Shown: positions 47,977 to 57,725, counted from the first letter of the stretch. The stretch is 64,000 bases of DNA from Nostoc sp. GT001 (GCF_030382115.1 NZ_JAUDRJ010000003.1:5579740-5643739), one strand, 5' to 3'. Notes: generated by a model not told the origin, from the letters alone. Translations and numbers: made by a program.

Positions 47977-50900
47977 ATGGAAGAAATATTAAATCAATAC
48001 TGTAAACAAGATACTCCTGGTCTGCTTCTCCTGAGTATGCCAACTGGTTCTGGTAAAACCTACAACGTTCTAAAGTTTATACATTCTAATTACAAGGAGT
48101 TTGTCAAGCAAGAGAGAAAGATTCTGTTTATTACCAACCTCAAGAAGAACTTACCTACTGACGAACTCAAGAAACTTTTTATCGACAATGGAGATGAGGA
48201 AGATTTTGAGAAATATTTTCTTTTTATAGATTCTAATGTAGATACTGTTATCAATAGCTTACTTGAAATTGATAACCAAATTCCTGATCAATTTAGAACT
48301 GAAATATATTTAGAACTAAAAAAAGATATAGAGCTACTCCAAAATGAACAATTGCCTAGCAGCTTTAAAGAAAAGATTAAAATAGATATTCGTAAAAATG
48401 TTGAGCCTGCATTCCGAGATATTATTCAGAAAACGTTGACCAAGAATTTTTCAACAAAAAAAGCTCGTTTGTTGGCTATAAAGAATAATCAAGACTACCA
48501 ATGGATTGGAGAACTTTATCCTGCCGTATTTACAGATGAGAAAACCATCTTATTTCTTAGTATAGATAAGTTCGTCGCTCAAAATTCAACACTTGTGGAA
48601 CCATCATATTACTTTTATGAGCGGTTGATTAATGAGTCAGTTATTTTTATTGATGAGTTCGATACTACCAAAGATGCTGTACTCAAAAATATTATTAAGT
48701 CTGGATTACGGCATCGGGTGGATCTTATTGATTTATTTTTGAACATTCATAATCATCTGATGCAAACCGAATGCCCTGAAGTACTTCTGCAAGAATCAAA
48801 CTGGCGAAAGAAAAAATCTTCAGGTAAAAATTGGCTATCTCTACGAGAGCAAATTGAATCATTGCGAGAAAAAGCCAACTATATATTTAATAAATATGAA
48901 TTACAGCATATTTGTAAATCTCAGAATGAATTTTCAACTAAGGAAAGAAACTTTCTTTTTTATGATTATAAATTCCATAATGTTCTGGCTCGTAATCAAC
49001 ATGTAGAGATTATTGGAGATATAGATAGTCGTACAAATTGGATTAAAGCCTTTGATATTAAACATCAAAAATCAGGTATTGACATACAGGAATTACTGAG
49101 TAGCATTACAGGATATTTATCCTATTTTCAGACAGGAGTTAAATACTTAGCAAATAACTATCGCCGTTTAAAAGAAGAAGATAAAGGTGGTAAGGAAACT
49201 TTTCCAATGAAATTAGCTATTCAGACAGTTCTTAATAATTTCCACCTTAAAGATGTTGAATTTTTAACCAATAGAATTCTTGAAGATGATTTACCTTATG
49301 GCTTACAACCCTATCAAGGATCAATACAAAGTCAGAATTTTTATGATACAGGGTTTCGTTACTACGATATCGTCGATAGCGATGAGCATGATACATTATC
49401 AAAAATATATATGTTTAACTTCAGCCGTACACCTGAATCTTTTTTAGCTGGAGTTTGCTCAAAGGCTTTTGTAGTGGGTATTTCAGCTACTGCCGGACTT
49501 TATACAAATATTGGCAATTATGATCTAGAGTATTTAAAATCTCGTTTAGGAGATTCATTTATACGTATTAAAGATGATGCGCTTGTTAAACTGAAAAATG
49601 TATATAACGAAGCAACTCAAGGCTATGATAAAGTCTCTATAAAAACTCAATTTATTGGGACAGATTCACAAGAACAAGCAATCAAACAGCTTGAAGAGCT
49701 TTTGAATGATCGAGAAGCAGCCCAGGATTTATGGAATACTCTTCTTCATACCATTACTGATGAGAAGGAGGAAAGTATCAAGTTTGCATTTTGCCGTTAT
49801 GTCAGAGCTTTAACTGCATGGCAATATTTTTTAGATCATCCTGATTGTCATGCGTTCCTTTGTCTTTTCAATAAATTACCAAAGCCTTCCGATCCAAAAT
49901 TCGACCTGCATATATTGCATAAATATGCGGAACTTTTATTAGAAAGTCATCAAAATAATATTGATAGTTCTGTAGCTGATACATTCTTTGTACTTAGTAG
50001 TAATAATTTTGATGCAAACAAGGAACAACTGCTCAATGAACTAAAAGATAATAAACGCCGATTTATTATTTCTGCATACCAAACCATTGGCGTTGGACAA
50101 AATTTACAATTCTCGATTCCTTCAGGGATAGAGCCAATACATATCAACAGCTTTTCTAAGGATTCAAATATGGATATTAACGGAATTTATTTAGATAATC
50201 CAACAAATATTCTTGTTAATATCTTTGAAAATAATATAGATGACGATAAGTTTATAAAATATATTTTTCAATTAGAATTTATTCGAGAAAACGGAGATTT
50301 TTCACTCAACCAGTTTAAAAGCAAGTTGGATGAAGCGTTTTACAGATATATAAACAGATATAAACCTAGACGCAAGGCTGAGGACTTTATCAACCCATAC
50401 AATACAAACGCTTATTCACGCTACTTAAATAAAATCATTATTCAGGCATTGGGTCGAATATGTCGTACCAATATGAAAGCTCCAACAATTCATATTCTTG
50501 CTGACGCTTCTATCCGAAAACATTTAATTGGATTTTCTCTGCCAGAAGATGTAATTCCTATTCGTGAATATACTGCTCTCCTTGAATCAGCAGGTGAATC
50601 ACCTAACCAATCTGAAGATTTAATAGAAGCACAGAACCGTGCATCTCATAAAAGTAATCAAACTGCTACTTATATACGTCGCCAACTGAGTACGCCGTGG
50701 ACAAAACAGAGTGTTAAAAAGTGGCAAGAACTAAGAGAACAAGTTCTTTATCAACCAAGTATTGTAAAAGAGTCAGAATGCAATATTAACTGGAATAATA
50801 TTTACCTGCATTTGCCAAAATCTGCCGATTCATATTATTTTTCACATGAAAATGACTATGATGATATCGAAGTTTTCTTTTCTGATAACTACGGGAAAAG

Positions 50901-51423
50901 GGAAGTTAAAGAAGTAAGCGAAGAAACTGCCCGTCTTTCAGAGTTGATGAAAATTGATACTTTACATAAATTGTTCACTGATTCTGGTTGGGCAACAAAA
51001 TTTCCTAAATCTCAACTAATGCTGACCCCTCCCATGTTCAACAATATTTATAAAGGGGCATTAGGCGAAGTATGTGGGAAACATATTTTTCAAAACCTCT
51101 TAAAGATTCCCTTACTAGAACTGAATATAGATGAATTTGAACTCTTTGACTTTAAAACAGAGCAAAATATCTATATAGACTTCAAGCTATGGAATGATCG
51201 GGTTGCAGTAAAAGCTGATGAAATAATCGAAAAAATCTGTGGAAAAATGGAGATTGTTGAAGCAGAAAAAGTTTTTGTTATCAACATTCTTGGTTCTTCT
51301 AACACTCCTTTTATTCCGATTCCATCATTTGACGGAAAAATTATAGAGATTCCCTATCTCTGTAAAAATGATAAGATTGATGATTTTGCACTTAAATTTA
51401 TTGTGAATGAGTTTTTGAAATGA
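47977..51423 (+). CDS. SF2 helicase with C-terminal PD-(D/E)XK-like nuclease
   Basis: The 1148-aa protein is AT-rich and lysine-rich. SF2 motifs are visible: Walker A MPTGSGKT (21-28), motif II FIDEFD (224-229, a DExD variant), SAT within GISATAG (503-505), a motif V-like SAYQTIGVGQNLQ (699-711), and motif VI QALGRICR (823-830). Long insertions separate motifs I, II and III, as in DinG/XPD-like and some defence helicases. The last 130 residues contain GE (1030-1031), ELFDF (D1058) and IYIDFKLW (D1068, K1070), the order of a restriction-endonuclease active site. The stop overlaps the next start by 4 nt. No known named system was recognised. A role in defence is inferred from domain pairing and context. 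Confidence 0.85.
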   Translation: MEEILNQYCKQDTPGLLLLSMPTGSGKTYNVLKFIHSNYKEFVKQERKILFITNLKKNLPTDELKKLFIDNGDEEDFEKYFLFIDSNVDTVINSLLEIDNQIPDQFRTEIYLELKKDIELLQNEQLPSSFKEKIKIDIRKNVEPAFRDIIQKTLTKNFSTKKARLLAIKNNQDYQWIGELYPAVFTDEKTILFLSIDKFVAQNSTLVEPSYYFYERLINESVIFIDEFDTTKDAVLKNIIKSGLRHRVDLIDLFLNIHNHLMQTECPEVLLQESNWRKKKSSGKNWLSLREQIESLREKANYIFNKYELQHICKSQNEFSTKERNFLFYDYKFHNVLARNQHVEIIGDIDSRTNWIKAFDIKHQKSGIDIQELLSSITGYLSYFQTGVKYLANNYRRLKEEDKGGKETFPMKLAIQTVLNNFHLKDVEFLTNRILEDDLPYGLQPYQGSIQSQNFYDTGFRYYDIVDSDEHDTLSKIYMFNFSRTPESFLAGVCSKAFVVGISATAGLYTNIGNYDLEYLKSRLGDSFIRIKDDALVKLKNVYNEATQGYDKVSIKTQFIGTDSQEQAIKQLEELLNDREAAQDLWNTLLHTITDEKEESIKFAFCRYVRALTAWQYFLDHPDCHAFLCLFNKLPKPSDPKFDLHILHKYAELLLESHQNNIDSSVADTFFVLSSNNFDANKEQLLNELKDNKRRFIISAYQTIGVGQNLQFSIPSGIEPIHINSFSKDSNMDINGIYLDNPTNILVNIFENNIDDDKFIKYIFQLEFIRENGDFSLNQFKSKLDEAFYRYINRYKPRRKAEDFINPYNTNAYSRYLNKIIIQALGRICRTNMKAPTIHILADASIRKHLIGFSLPEDVIPIREYTALLESAGESPNQSEDLIEAQNRASHKSNQTATYIRRQLSTPWTKQSVKKWQELREQVLYQPSIVKESECNINWNNIYLHLPKSADSYYFSHENDYDDIEVFFSDNYGKREVKEVSEETARLSELMKIDTLHKLFTDSGWATKFPKSQLMLTPPMFNNIYKGALGEVCGKHIFQNLLKIPLLELNIDEFELFDFKTEQNIYIDFKLWNDRVAVKADEIIEKICGKMEIVEAEKVFVINILGSSNTPFIPIPSFDGKIIEIPYLCKNDKIDDFALKFIVNEFLK

Positions 51424-53573
51424 GCATTCTTACAAATAGACTGAAGGTAAATTTTCATATTGATGCTATTGAACGAGATTTTGTTTTTATCCGCTTCAAA
51501 CGAGACAAAAATGGCAAATGGTGGGGAGCAGAAGAATTGGATTGCATTATAGGCGACGATTATCAAGCTATGTCCGTTGGATATGCTCAATATGCCTATG
51601 CCATGTTTGATAAAAAATCGAATGATACTTACGCATTACTTCAAAAACTTAAAACCGATCCTAAATTTGCTAGTGTATCTGCAATTGAGGTAAAATCCCA
51701 GGCTGTTTATACTGGAAATGATGAATGTATATGTGAAGTAACACTTGCCCGCTTATTAATTAACTCTCTAGGCTCATCACGCTCTAAATTTAAACATCTA
51801 CATTTCTCAAATCTGACGGGAGCATTACTTAAAGTCCCTCCATTAAAAGATAAACTTTATGATGCGATTGGTGTTGCTGAAATCACTCTTAGTAGTGATG
51901 AGAGCAAAAAAAATGAATTTTTATTGAAAGTTAGTGTCCCCACTTATCGAAAAAAGGTATCTATATTAAAAGAATATAAAGGTACGGCAGAATTAAAAAA
52001 AATTCTTAAAAGACCTGAATATGTGTTCCATAGTGGCACAGGAACTCTGAGAAGATGGCTTCCATCTGATGGTAAAGATACAGATCCTACAAAGTCTTAC
52101 ATAAAATGTAAGAAACAAGGTGAAAAGCGTCATACTAATTTTCTCGAATTTGGAAGTATAGAGAAATTTGAGAAAAGCCGAGCAGGTATTTTGTTTCAAG
52201 TTTTCAATAGTATTCAAGAATATCTATGTGAATACATGAGTGTTAATTTTTCCACTCTTGAAATTGATCGCAGCATTGAACTCCAAAATACTTTGCTTAA
52301 AAGTCCAAAACAACTTCACTCAAAACTAGATGGTCAAGCCATACATATAGTTGATAGAGTTAATGATGAAGATTCTACTAATTTAGTAATTACACTGAAA
52401 GAATTTCTTCTTCCTTATATCACTGACGAAAAACTAATTACCGTTAGTAAACGTGATAAAGAAAACACTCTAAATTTTAGAATTATACATGATGCCGAAT
52501 TTTATGAAAAAAGAGGGCAAAAGGACGAATACCTCCCTTCAACAGATAAATTTCAGCGACAAAATCTGACAATTGAATCAACTAAAAATGTCTCTAAGCC
52601 TATTGTTAAAACAATTATAAAGGAACAGCTTATAAAGCGTGATGTTAGCTCTCGAACATTGAACTTGTTTGATTGGGGTAAACTTCAACTAAAAGGAATT
52701 TGGACTTTTGCTGCTTGGGATGAAGATACAGACCACGTAATTTTTATGGAAATTCAACCAAATGGTAATTTTGAATTTTACGAAATAGATGGTCAAGATA
52801 TATTACTTCACTGGCAAAAGTTTGATAAATATAGAAAATTCATGACGGCGGGTAGCTCAGGAGATAAAATCGAGACATTAGAAGGTCTTGTTATTTCTGA
52901 TGCTGGTGATATAAATCAGATATTTATAACTGATGAAATCAGTATTCCTGACCTTTCTAAAATTGAAGCTATTCTCAAGGAAGTCGAAACTGAACTTCCC
53001 GAAGACAAGGGAAGTGGAGATGAGCTAGCTGATATAGTTGAAGAATTTTTACAAGAAGCATCTGACCTAGATGTTGAAAAATTGAAATTATTCTCATCGG
53101 AACTTAGAAAAATTGGTAATCAACCTATATCAAAACGAGATTTTAAGCGTTTACTCGCACAGTATTTGGGGACAACAAAGAAGGTAGGAGATAAAAATAT
53201 TGATGTTAGTAGTACAAGTGAGGCTATTCGTTTTAGAGATTACCTTCTCGACAAACATGAAATTCGATTGAAGTTCCCCCAGGATAACCAGAGCAAAGAA
53301 GATTTATTCGACGCTTCTCTTAACATAAAATATTTTGGTGAAACTGAAAAAGAAGCTTATTACCTTGTTGGAGATCGAAGAGATAATGTGCAATTCCATT
53401 TTAAAGATGCTTGCCATCTCCGTAAAATAGTTGCGGTGAATGGCTCAAAACTGATATTCAGACAACTGCTTGAAACTATGGATGTTGATTTTGTTCGTAC
53501 AGGGCAAAGTACCGTAATCCCTTTTCCATTTAAGTATATTAGGGAGTATAAAAATTTTGGCGTTGCTAAATGA
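51420..53573 (+). CDS. 717-aa unrecognised partner of the helicase-nuclease
   Basis: The start ATG lies inside the helicase stop (ATGA), so the two proteins should be made together. I recognise no domain with confidence. Alternating beta and alpha stretches fill the whole length, and no membrane segment or P-loop is present. Notable blocks are FRIIHDAEFYEKRGQKDEYL (353-372), GIWTFAAWDEDTDHVIFMEI (426-445), an acidic helical region (about 515-560) and a conserved-looking end (FVRTGQSTVIPFPFKYIREY, 691-710). Size and link with a helicase plus nuclease recall PIWI-RE modules (helicase of DinG type, nuclease, PIWI-like protein), but no RNase H catalytic signature was seen. Annotate as unknown. 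Confidence 0.75.
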   Translation: MSILTNRLKVNFHIDAIERDFVFIRFKRDKNGKWWGAEELDCIIGDDYQAMSVGYAQYAYAMFDKKSNDTYALLQKLKTDPKFASVSAIEVKSQAVYTGNDECICEVTLARLLINSLGSSRSKFKHLHFSNLTGALLKVPPLKDKLYDAIGVAEITLSSDESKKNEFLLKVSVPTYRKKVSILKEYKGTAELKKILKRPEYVFHSGTGTLRRWLPSDGKDTDPTKSYIKCKKQGEKRHTNFLEFGSIEKFEKSRAGILFQVFNSIQEYLCEYMSVNFSTLEIDRSIELQNTLLKSPKQLHSKLDGQAIHIVDRVNDEDSTNLVITLKEFLLPYITDEKLITVSKRDKENTLNFRIIHDAEFYEKRGQKDEYLPSTDKFQRQNLTIESTKNVSKPIVKTIIKEQLIKRDVSSRTLNLFDWGKLQLKGIWTFAAWDEDTDHVIFMEIQPNGNFEFYEIDGQDILLHWQKFDKYRKFMTAGSSGDKIETLEGLVISDAGDINQIFITDEISIPDLSKIEAILKEVETELPEDKGSGDELADIVEEFLQEASDLDVEKLKLFSSELRKIGNQPISKRDFKRLLAQYLGTTKKVGDKNIDVSSTSEAIRFRDYLLDKHEIRLKFPQDNQSKEDLFDASLNIKYFGETEKEAYYLVGDRRDNVQFHFKDACHLRKIVAVNGSKLIFRQLLETMDVDFVRTGQSTVIPFPFKYIREYKNFGVAK

Positions 53574-53866
53574 CTGTATAAATCAGTATTAATCAACTGC
53601 AACAACTATTACTTTGACGCATTATATCTTATGTTTTATTAGACCCCAATACACGGAGAAACAGTGTTTAAATAAACCCAATAGTAATACTGACTAGAGT
53701 TATGGTATTGTTCTGTAACTTTATTTGACGCAATCAAGCCACATAAAAATATCAATATGAAAATGTGGTTTTAACTACGCTATTCCATTGAATTAGTAAG
53801 ATAAACTTGCTGTATGTATGTCCTCAAAATACTTACCTTCATCTAGTAAAAAAACAGGCATAAGCA
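53574..53866. other. Gap after the two-gene unit
   Basis: These 293 AT-rich bases show no gene or clear terminator. The region presumably holds the promoter of the small gene that follows. Confidence 0.4.
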
Positions 53867-54091
53867 ATGAGCAAAGAAGTAGTCAAAGTAATATTATGGG
53901 AAGAAAATCAAAAAGATTTTCTCAAAAAGTTCTACGATCTTCAATTTACTCCCAGAGTAGGAGAGGAAGTTTACTTAAAAAAGGAGAGATGGAAAGTAAC
54001 CAGAGTTGAACATGATTTGGAAATTAGCGAGATTAATGTCTACATGGAATTAATCAAAAAAGCCAAGCAGGAGAAATCATCTAATTCATAA
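53867..54091 (+). CDS. Small hypothetical protein (74 aa)
   Basis: The product is MSKEVVKVILWEENQKDFLK.., with a beta-strand start, a charged helix and a second strand pair (VGEEVYLKKERWKVTRVEHD). It ends in a Lys/Glu helix. Base composition resembles the helicase unit. An overlapping frame (53818-54009) exists but encodes a Ser/Lys-rich, unnatural-looking peptide. Function unknown. It could be an accessory part of the island. A GGGAGG..CCTCCC hairpin lies 30 bases downstream (54124-54143). Confidence 0.55.
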   Translation: MSKEVVKVILWEENQKDFLKKFYDLQFTPRVGEEVYLKKERWKVTRVEHDLEISEINVYMELIKKAKQEKSSNS

Positions 54092-54300
54092 ATAAAATTA
54101 AATACACTTAAGTATCATAAAAGGGAGGTTATTAGCCTCCCTCAATTCTTAAGTTGTGTAGCAGCTTATTATTAAATGAGAGCGCAAAATTAAAAATAAA
54201 GGTAATCCTGTCTGTTAAATTTAGCTGCGTAACAGCTTACTGTCGTTACTGAAAACGAATTTTAAGAAGTTGGCGATCGCACTCCAGCAACTACAATGAA

Positions 54301-54320
54301 GGTACAACACTAGTTGTACC
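54301..54320. promoter_or_regulatory. Palindromic operator of the toxin-antitoxin pair
   Basis: Perfect 8-bp arms GGTACAAC and GTTGTACC around ACTA lie 17 bases before the antitoxin start, overlapping the likely promoter/ribosome-site zone. CopG-type antitoxins repress their own operon by binding such sites. The link is inferred. Confidence 0.7.
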
Positions 54321-54336
54321 TCCAAAGGCTAATAAA

Positions 54337-54552
54337 ATGAAACGGACACTCTATATTCCTGATGAGTTGTGGACACAACTTGACCAATACTTAAAAGACC
54401 ACCCAGAGCAAAATCCATCTAGTGTTGTACAGGCAGCACTGGCAGAAAAGTTACGTCCTAAAAATGGTTCAAAGCTACTATCGCTAGCTGGAATCGTAGA
54501 AAATGCTCCTACAGATGCTTCAGTTAATGAAGACTATTTAATACAAGGATGA
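54337..54552 (+). CDS. CopG/RHH-type antitoxin
   Basis: The 71-aa protein begins MKRTLYIPDELWTQLDQYLK, the strand-helix opening of a ribbon-helix-helix DNA-binding protein, followed by SSVVQAALAEKLRP. The C-terminal half should wrap the toxin. It overlaps the PIN toxin gene by 4 nt, the normal order for such pairs. Confidence 0.83.
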   Translation: MKRTLYIPDELWTQLDQYLKDHPEQNPSSVVQAALAEKLRPKNGSKLLSLAGIVENAPTDASVNEDYLIQG

Positions 54553-54956
54553 AGCGTATCGTTTTGGATGCAGGCCCCCTGATTGCCTTGGTTTCTGTCC
54601 GAGATGACTACCATCAGGAATGCAAAACAGGTTTTAATAAGTTACCAGAATTGTTTGGTGAGGTTATAACCCCTCTACCAGTGCTGTTTGAAGTTTACAA
54701 GTTTGTGTTGCGAGAACAATCGAGCCGTGCTGCAATGACTGCACTAAGAGTCATTAGTGAGAACACAGTGACTGTACCAGTGAGCATGGAAATGTTTCAG
54801 GAGATTTACAGCATGGTTCGCCAGATACCACACTGGCAAGGAAGTTTAGAGGATGCCTCTGTTGTAGCGGTAGCTCAACTTTATGACGCTAGTGTTTGGA
54901 CGTTGGATTACAGAGATTTGAGTTGGTTCAAAAGTCTGGAATTGTGGACATCATAA
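54549..54956 (+). CDS. PIN-domain toxin (VapC-like)
   Basis: The 135-aa PIN ribonuclease has the expected acidic residues: D7 in IVLDAGPLIALV, E48 or E68 in the helical region, D102 in GSLEDASVVAVAQL and D119 in VWTLDYRDLSWF. VapC toxins cleave tRNA or rRNA. The specific target is not predictable. It is co-translated with the upstream antitoxin. Confidence 0.85.
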   Translation: MKRIVLDAGPLIALVSVRDDYHQECKTGFNKLPELFGEVITPLPVLFEVYKFVLREQSSRAAMTALRVISENTVTVPVSMEMFQEIYSMVRQIPHWQGSLEDASVVAVAQLYDASVWTLDYRDLSWFKSLELWTS

Positions 54957-55081
54957 TCGTTACACAGGTCAGTTGAAACATTTTCAGCTTGAGCTATGGT
55001 GTCCAATGCCCCACACCCAATCTTGTCTGTAACGATACACTATAAAAGTAAAGAAATGTAAATAAATCAAATTTTGCAACC

Positions 55082-56029
55082 GTGGAAAACATCACATTGG
55101 GGCAAAATGGCCCATCTGTTACGCCCTTGTGCATCGGCACTTGGGCTTGGGGTGATAAACTATTTTGGAATTATGGCGATCGCTATGGCCCAGAACAGTT
55201 ACAAGAAGCCTTTACCGCAGCCTTAGAAGCTGGTATTACGTTCTTTGATACTGCCGAAGTCTACGGAATGGGACTATCAGAGAAATTTTTGGGACAATTT
55301 CTGCAACAGACACAACAACCCGTACAAATCGCCACAAAATTTGGCCCCCTACCGTGGCGATTTACAGCCCAATCCGTCTCTGATGCTTTAACAGCCAGCC
55401 TCAAACGGCTACAACTGGAGCGAATCGCTCTGTATCAAGTGCATTGGCCTTTTGCCTTCTTTTTAAGTCAAGAAACTTTGATGAATGCCCTAGCCGATGA
55501 AGTGAAGCGGGGGAGAATTGCCGCAGTTGGTGTGAGTAATTACTCAGCAGAGCAAATGCGAGACGCGCATCAAATATTGGCAGCCCGTGGAGTGCCTTTG
55601 GCTGTCAACCAAGTACGCTATTCTTTACTCAGTCGCCAAGTTGAAAGCAAAGGTATTATCACAACTGCCCGTGAGTTGGGTGTGACTATCTTGGCTTATA
55701 GTCCTTTAGCACAAGGATTACTCACAGGCAAGTACAGTATTGATAGTGCTGAAATCCCCACTGGTGCGAGGAAAATAGACTCGCGATTTAAGAAAGAAGG
55801 ACTGCAAAAAATTGCCCCAGTGATATCTTTACTACGCAACTTCGGGGAAAAATACGATCGCACCCCTGCTCAAGTTGCTCTCAACTGGTTAATTGCTCAG
55901 GGGAATGTTATTCCCATTGCTGGGGTGAAGACAGCCGAACAGGTACGGCAAAATGCTGGTGCTTTGGGCTGGAGACTGAGTGATGATGAAATTGGAGACT
56001 TAGAACAAGTTAGTCGTCTTTGGCTGTAG
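55082..56029 (+). CDS. Aldo/keto reductase
   Basis: The 315-aa NADPH-dependent (beta/alpha)8 enzyme shows the catalytic tetrad: Asp and Tyr in FFDTAEVYGMG, Lys in IATKFGPLPW and His in YQVHWPFAF. The cofactor region is ILAYSPLAQGLLTGKY with IPIAGVKTAEQ near the end. The start is GTG 55082. Similarity in style to plant-type pyridoxal reductase-like AKRs is noted, but the substrate is open. Confidence 0.9.
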   Translation: MENITLGQNGPSVTPLCIGTWAWGDKLFWNYGDRYGPEQLQEAFTAALEAGITFFDTAEVYGMGLSEKFLGQFLQQTQQPVQIATKFGPLPWRFTAQSVSDALTASLKRLQLERIALYQVHWPFAFFLSQETLMNALADEVKRGRIAAVGVSNYSAEQMRDAHQILAARGVPLAVNQVRYSLLSRQVESKGIITTARELGVTILAYSPLAQGLLTGKYSIDSAEIPTGARKIDSRFKKEGLQKIAPVISLLRNFGEKYDRTPAQVALNWLIAQGNVIPIAGVKTAEQVRQNAGALGWRLSDDEIGDLEQVSRLWL

Positions 56030-56192
56030 TATTTTTGATCTGTCTAAAAAAGCCAAAAAGTCAAGAGTATAAAGTCAAAATCTTAACTCTTGACTCTTAA
56101 CTCTCAACTCTTAACTTTGCCGAATTTTAGATTTGGATTTTGGATTAAAGGAAAAGTCTAAAATCCAAAATTGATTAACTTCTAACTGTTGA

Positions 56193-57725
56193 CTAAGAAG
56201 CTGATTCTCTAGCTATAGGTGAACCTATCTTTTTACTAGGGGATGCAGAAGAATCCTGTCCACTTGTCCGCAGTTTTGGTTTGGGAGAAGAATGTCTTTC
56301 TTCACCATTGTTACTATCTGATTTCCACGCAGCACGGGGGCGATCGCTAGAAGATGATTCACGACGCTTGCCAAGTCTGGGTTTGGGAGCAGAGGATTCT
56401 TCTTGGGGAATTTCCACGTCTGAACTCAACCAAGCGGGACGAGTTTGATCGTAAGCGATTTGTAGTGCAGCTGCGGCGATCGCTTGAGCATCGTATTCTT
56501 CAATCAATTCGCTGACAATGGGCAAGAATGAAGCCAAACGCTCACCTGTCAAAGCTTCCCGCACCAGTTCTTGCAATTTCAGAATGTGTTTTGCTTCAAT
56601 CTGGGCGCGTGTGGGAATCGTCAGTACTTGCCAACTTTGGCGGTTATGACGTTCAAATGTTTGCTGTTTGCGGCGCTCAAATGGTTGTACTAAAGAAATT
56701 GCTGTTCCTTCTTTACCAGCACGACCAGTACGACCAATGCGGTGAACGTAAGTTTCTACGCTATCGGGTAAGTCGAAGTTGATTACATGGGAGAGTTGAT
56801 CGACATCTAACCCTCTTGCTGCAATGTCAGTTGCTACCACCCAGCGAACTTGACGGTTACGGAATCTGATTAATAACCGTTCCCGCGCTTGTTGGGACAA
56901 GTCACCGTGGTATTCATCGACACTGTGACCAGCGCCTTGCAACTGACTGGTGAGTTCGGCGGCTGTACGTCTGGTGCGAACAAAGATTAAAGCTGTTTCT
57001 GGATCTTCCATTTCCAGAATTGGCTGTAAAGCTTTGGCTTTTGTCCAGTGGCGGGGGATCAAGTAAGCTACTTGATTAATCTTGTTGGGAGCGGCTTTTG
57101 GCTGCTCAACGGTGACAGTTGCAGGCGATCGCAAGAACTTGTTCACCAACATCCGAATCGATGGTGGCATTGTCGCCGAGAATAAAGCTGTTTGGCGATC
57201 TACGGGCGCTTGCGAGAGGATTTTGATCACATCGTCGATAAAGCCCATGCTCAACATTTCATCAGCTTCATCCAACACAAACCACTTCACTTGATCGAGC
57301 TTTAAACAGCCGCGATCGAGCAAATCGATCACCCGTCCTGGAGTACCCACGACCATGTGAACGCCACGTTTGAGTTGTAACATTTGACGGTCAATTGATT
57401 GACCACCGTAGATTGCTAACACCCGCAATCCTTCATTACCGATGAATTGGGCGATCGCATCGTGAACTTGCATCGCTAATTCACGAGTTGGTGTTAAAAC
57501 TATGGCTTGTACGGCTCTTTGATTGATATCTAGCCGCTCTAAAATTGGTAGTGAAAATGCTGCCGTTTTGCCTGTTCCAGTTTGAGATTGACCGACTACA
57601 TCACGACCAGCTAGCAATTGGGGAATTGCTTGCACTTGAATGTTAGTTGGTTCGGTAAAACCGATTTTTTCTAGTTGTTCGACACGCTCTTGGGAAATAC
57701 CTAATTCTTGAAATGAAAGAGTCAT
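56193..57725 (-). CDS. DEAD-box RNA helicase
   Basis: The 510-aa enzyme has the complete DEAD-box set: Q motif GFTEPTNIQVQAIP, motif I SQTGTGKT (47-54), Ia PTRELAMQ, motif II VLDEADEM, motif III FSATMP, motif V ATDIAARGLDVD and motif VI HRIGRTGRAG. The C-terminal 90 residues are Ser/Arg/Lys-rich (KPRLGKRRESSSSDRPRAAW) and likely bind RNA. The overall form is that of cyanobacterial CrhR/DeaD-like helicases involved in cold or redox response, but CrhR identity is not proven. Confidence 0.9.
   Translation of the reverse strand: MTLSFQELGISQERVEQLEKIGFTEPTNIQVQAIPQLLAGRDVVGQSQTGTGKTAAFSLPILERLDINQRAVQAIVLTPTRELAMQVHDAIAQFIGNEGLRVLAIYGGQSIDRQMLQLKRGVHMVVGTPGRVIDLLDRGCLKLDQVKWFVLDEADEMLSMGFIDDVIKILSQAPVDRQTALFSATMPPSIRMLVNKFLRSPATVTVEQPKAAPNKINQVAYLIPRHWTKAKALQPILEMEDPETALIFVRTRRTAAELTSQLQGAGHSVDEYHGDLSQQARERLLIRFRNRQVRWVVATDIAARGLDVDQLSHVINFDLPDSVETYVHRIGRTGRAGKEGTAISLVQPFERRKQQTFERHNRQSWQVLTIPTRAQIEAKHILKLQELVREALTGERLASFLPIVSELIEEYDAQAIAAAALQIAYDQTRPAWLSSDVEIPQEESSAPKPRLGKRRESSSSDRPRAAWKSDSNNGEERHSSPKPKLRTSGQDSSASPSKKIGSPIARESAS

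Noticed and set aside
51420..53573. Firm call of a PIWI-RE or Argonaute protein
   Set aside because: No DEDD-type catalytic residues or guide-binding motif could be identified by eye. Kept as a hypothesis only.
53818..54009. 63-aa alternative frame overlapping the 74-aa gene
   Set aside because: The Ser/Lys-rich peptide looks like an out-of-frame reading of the better gene at 53867.
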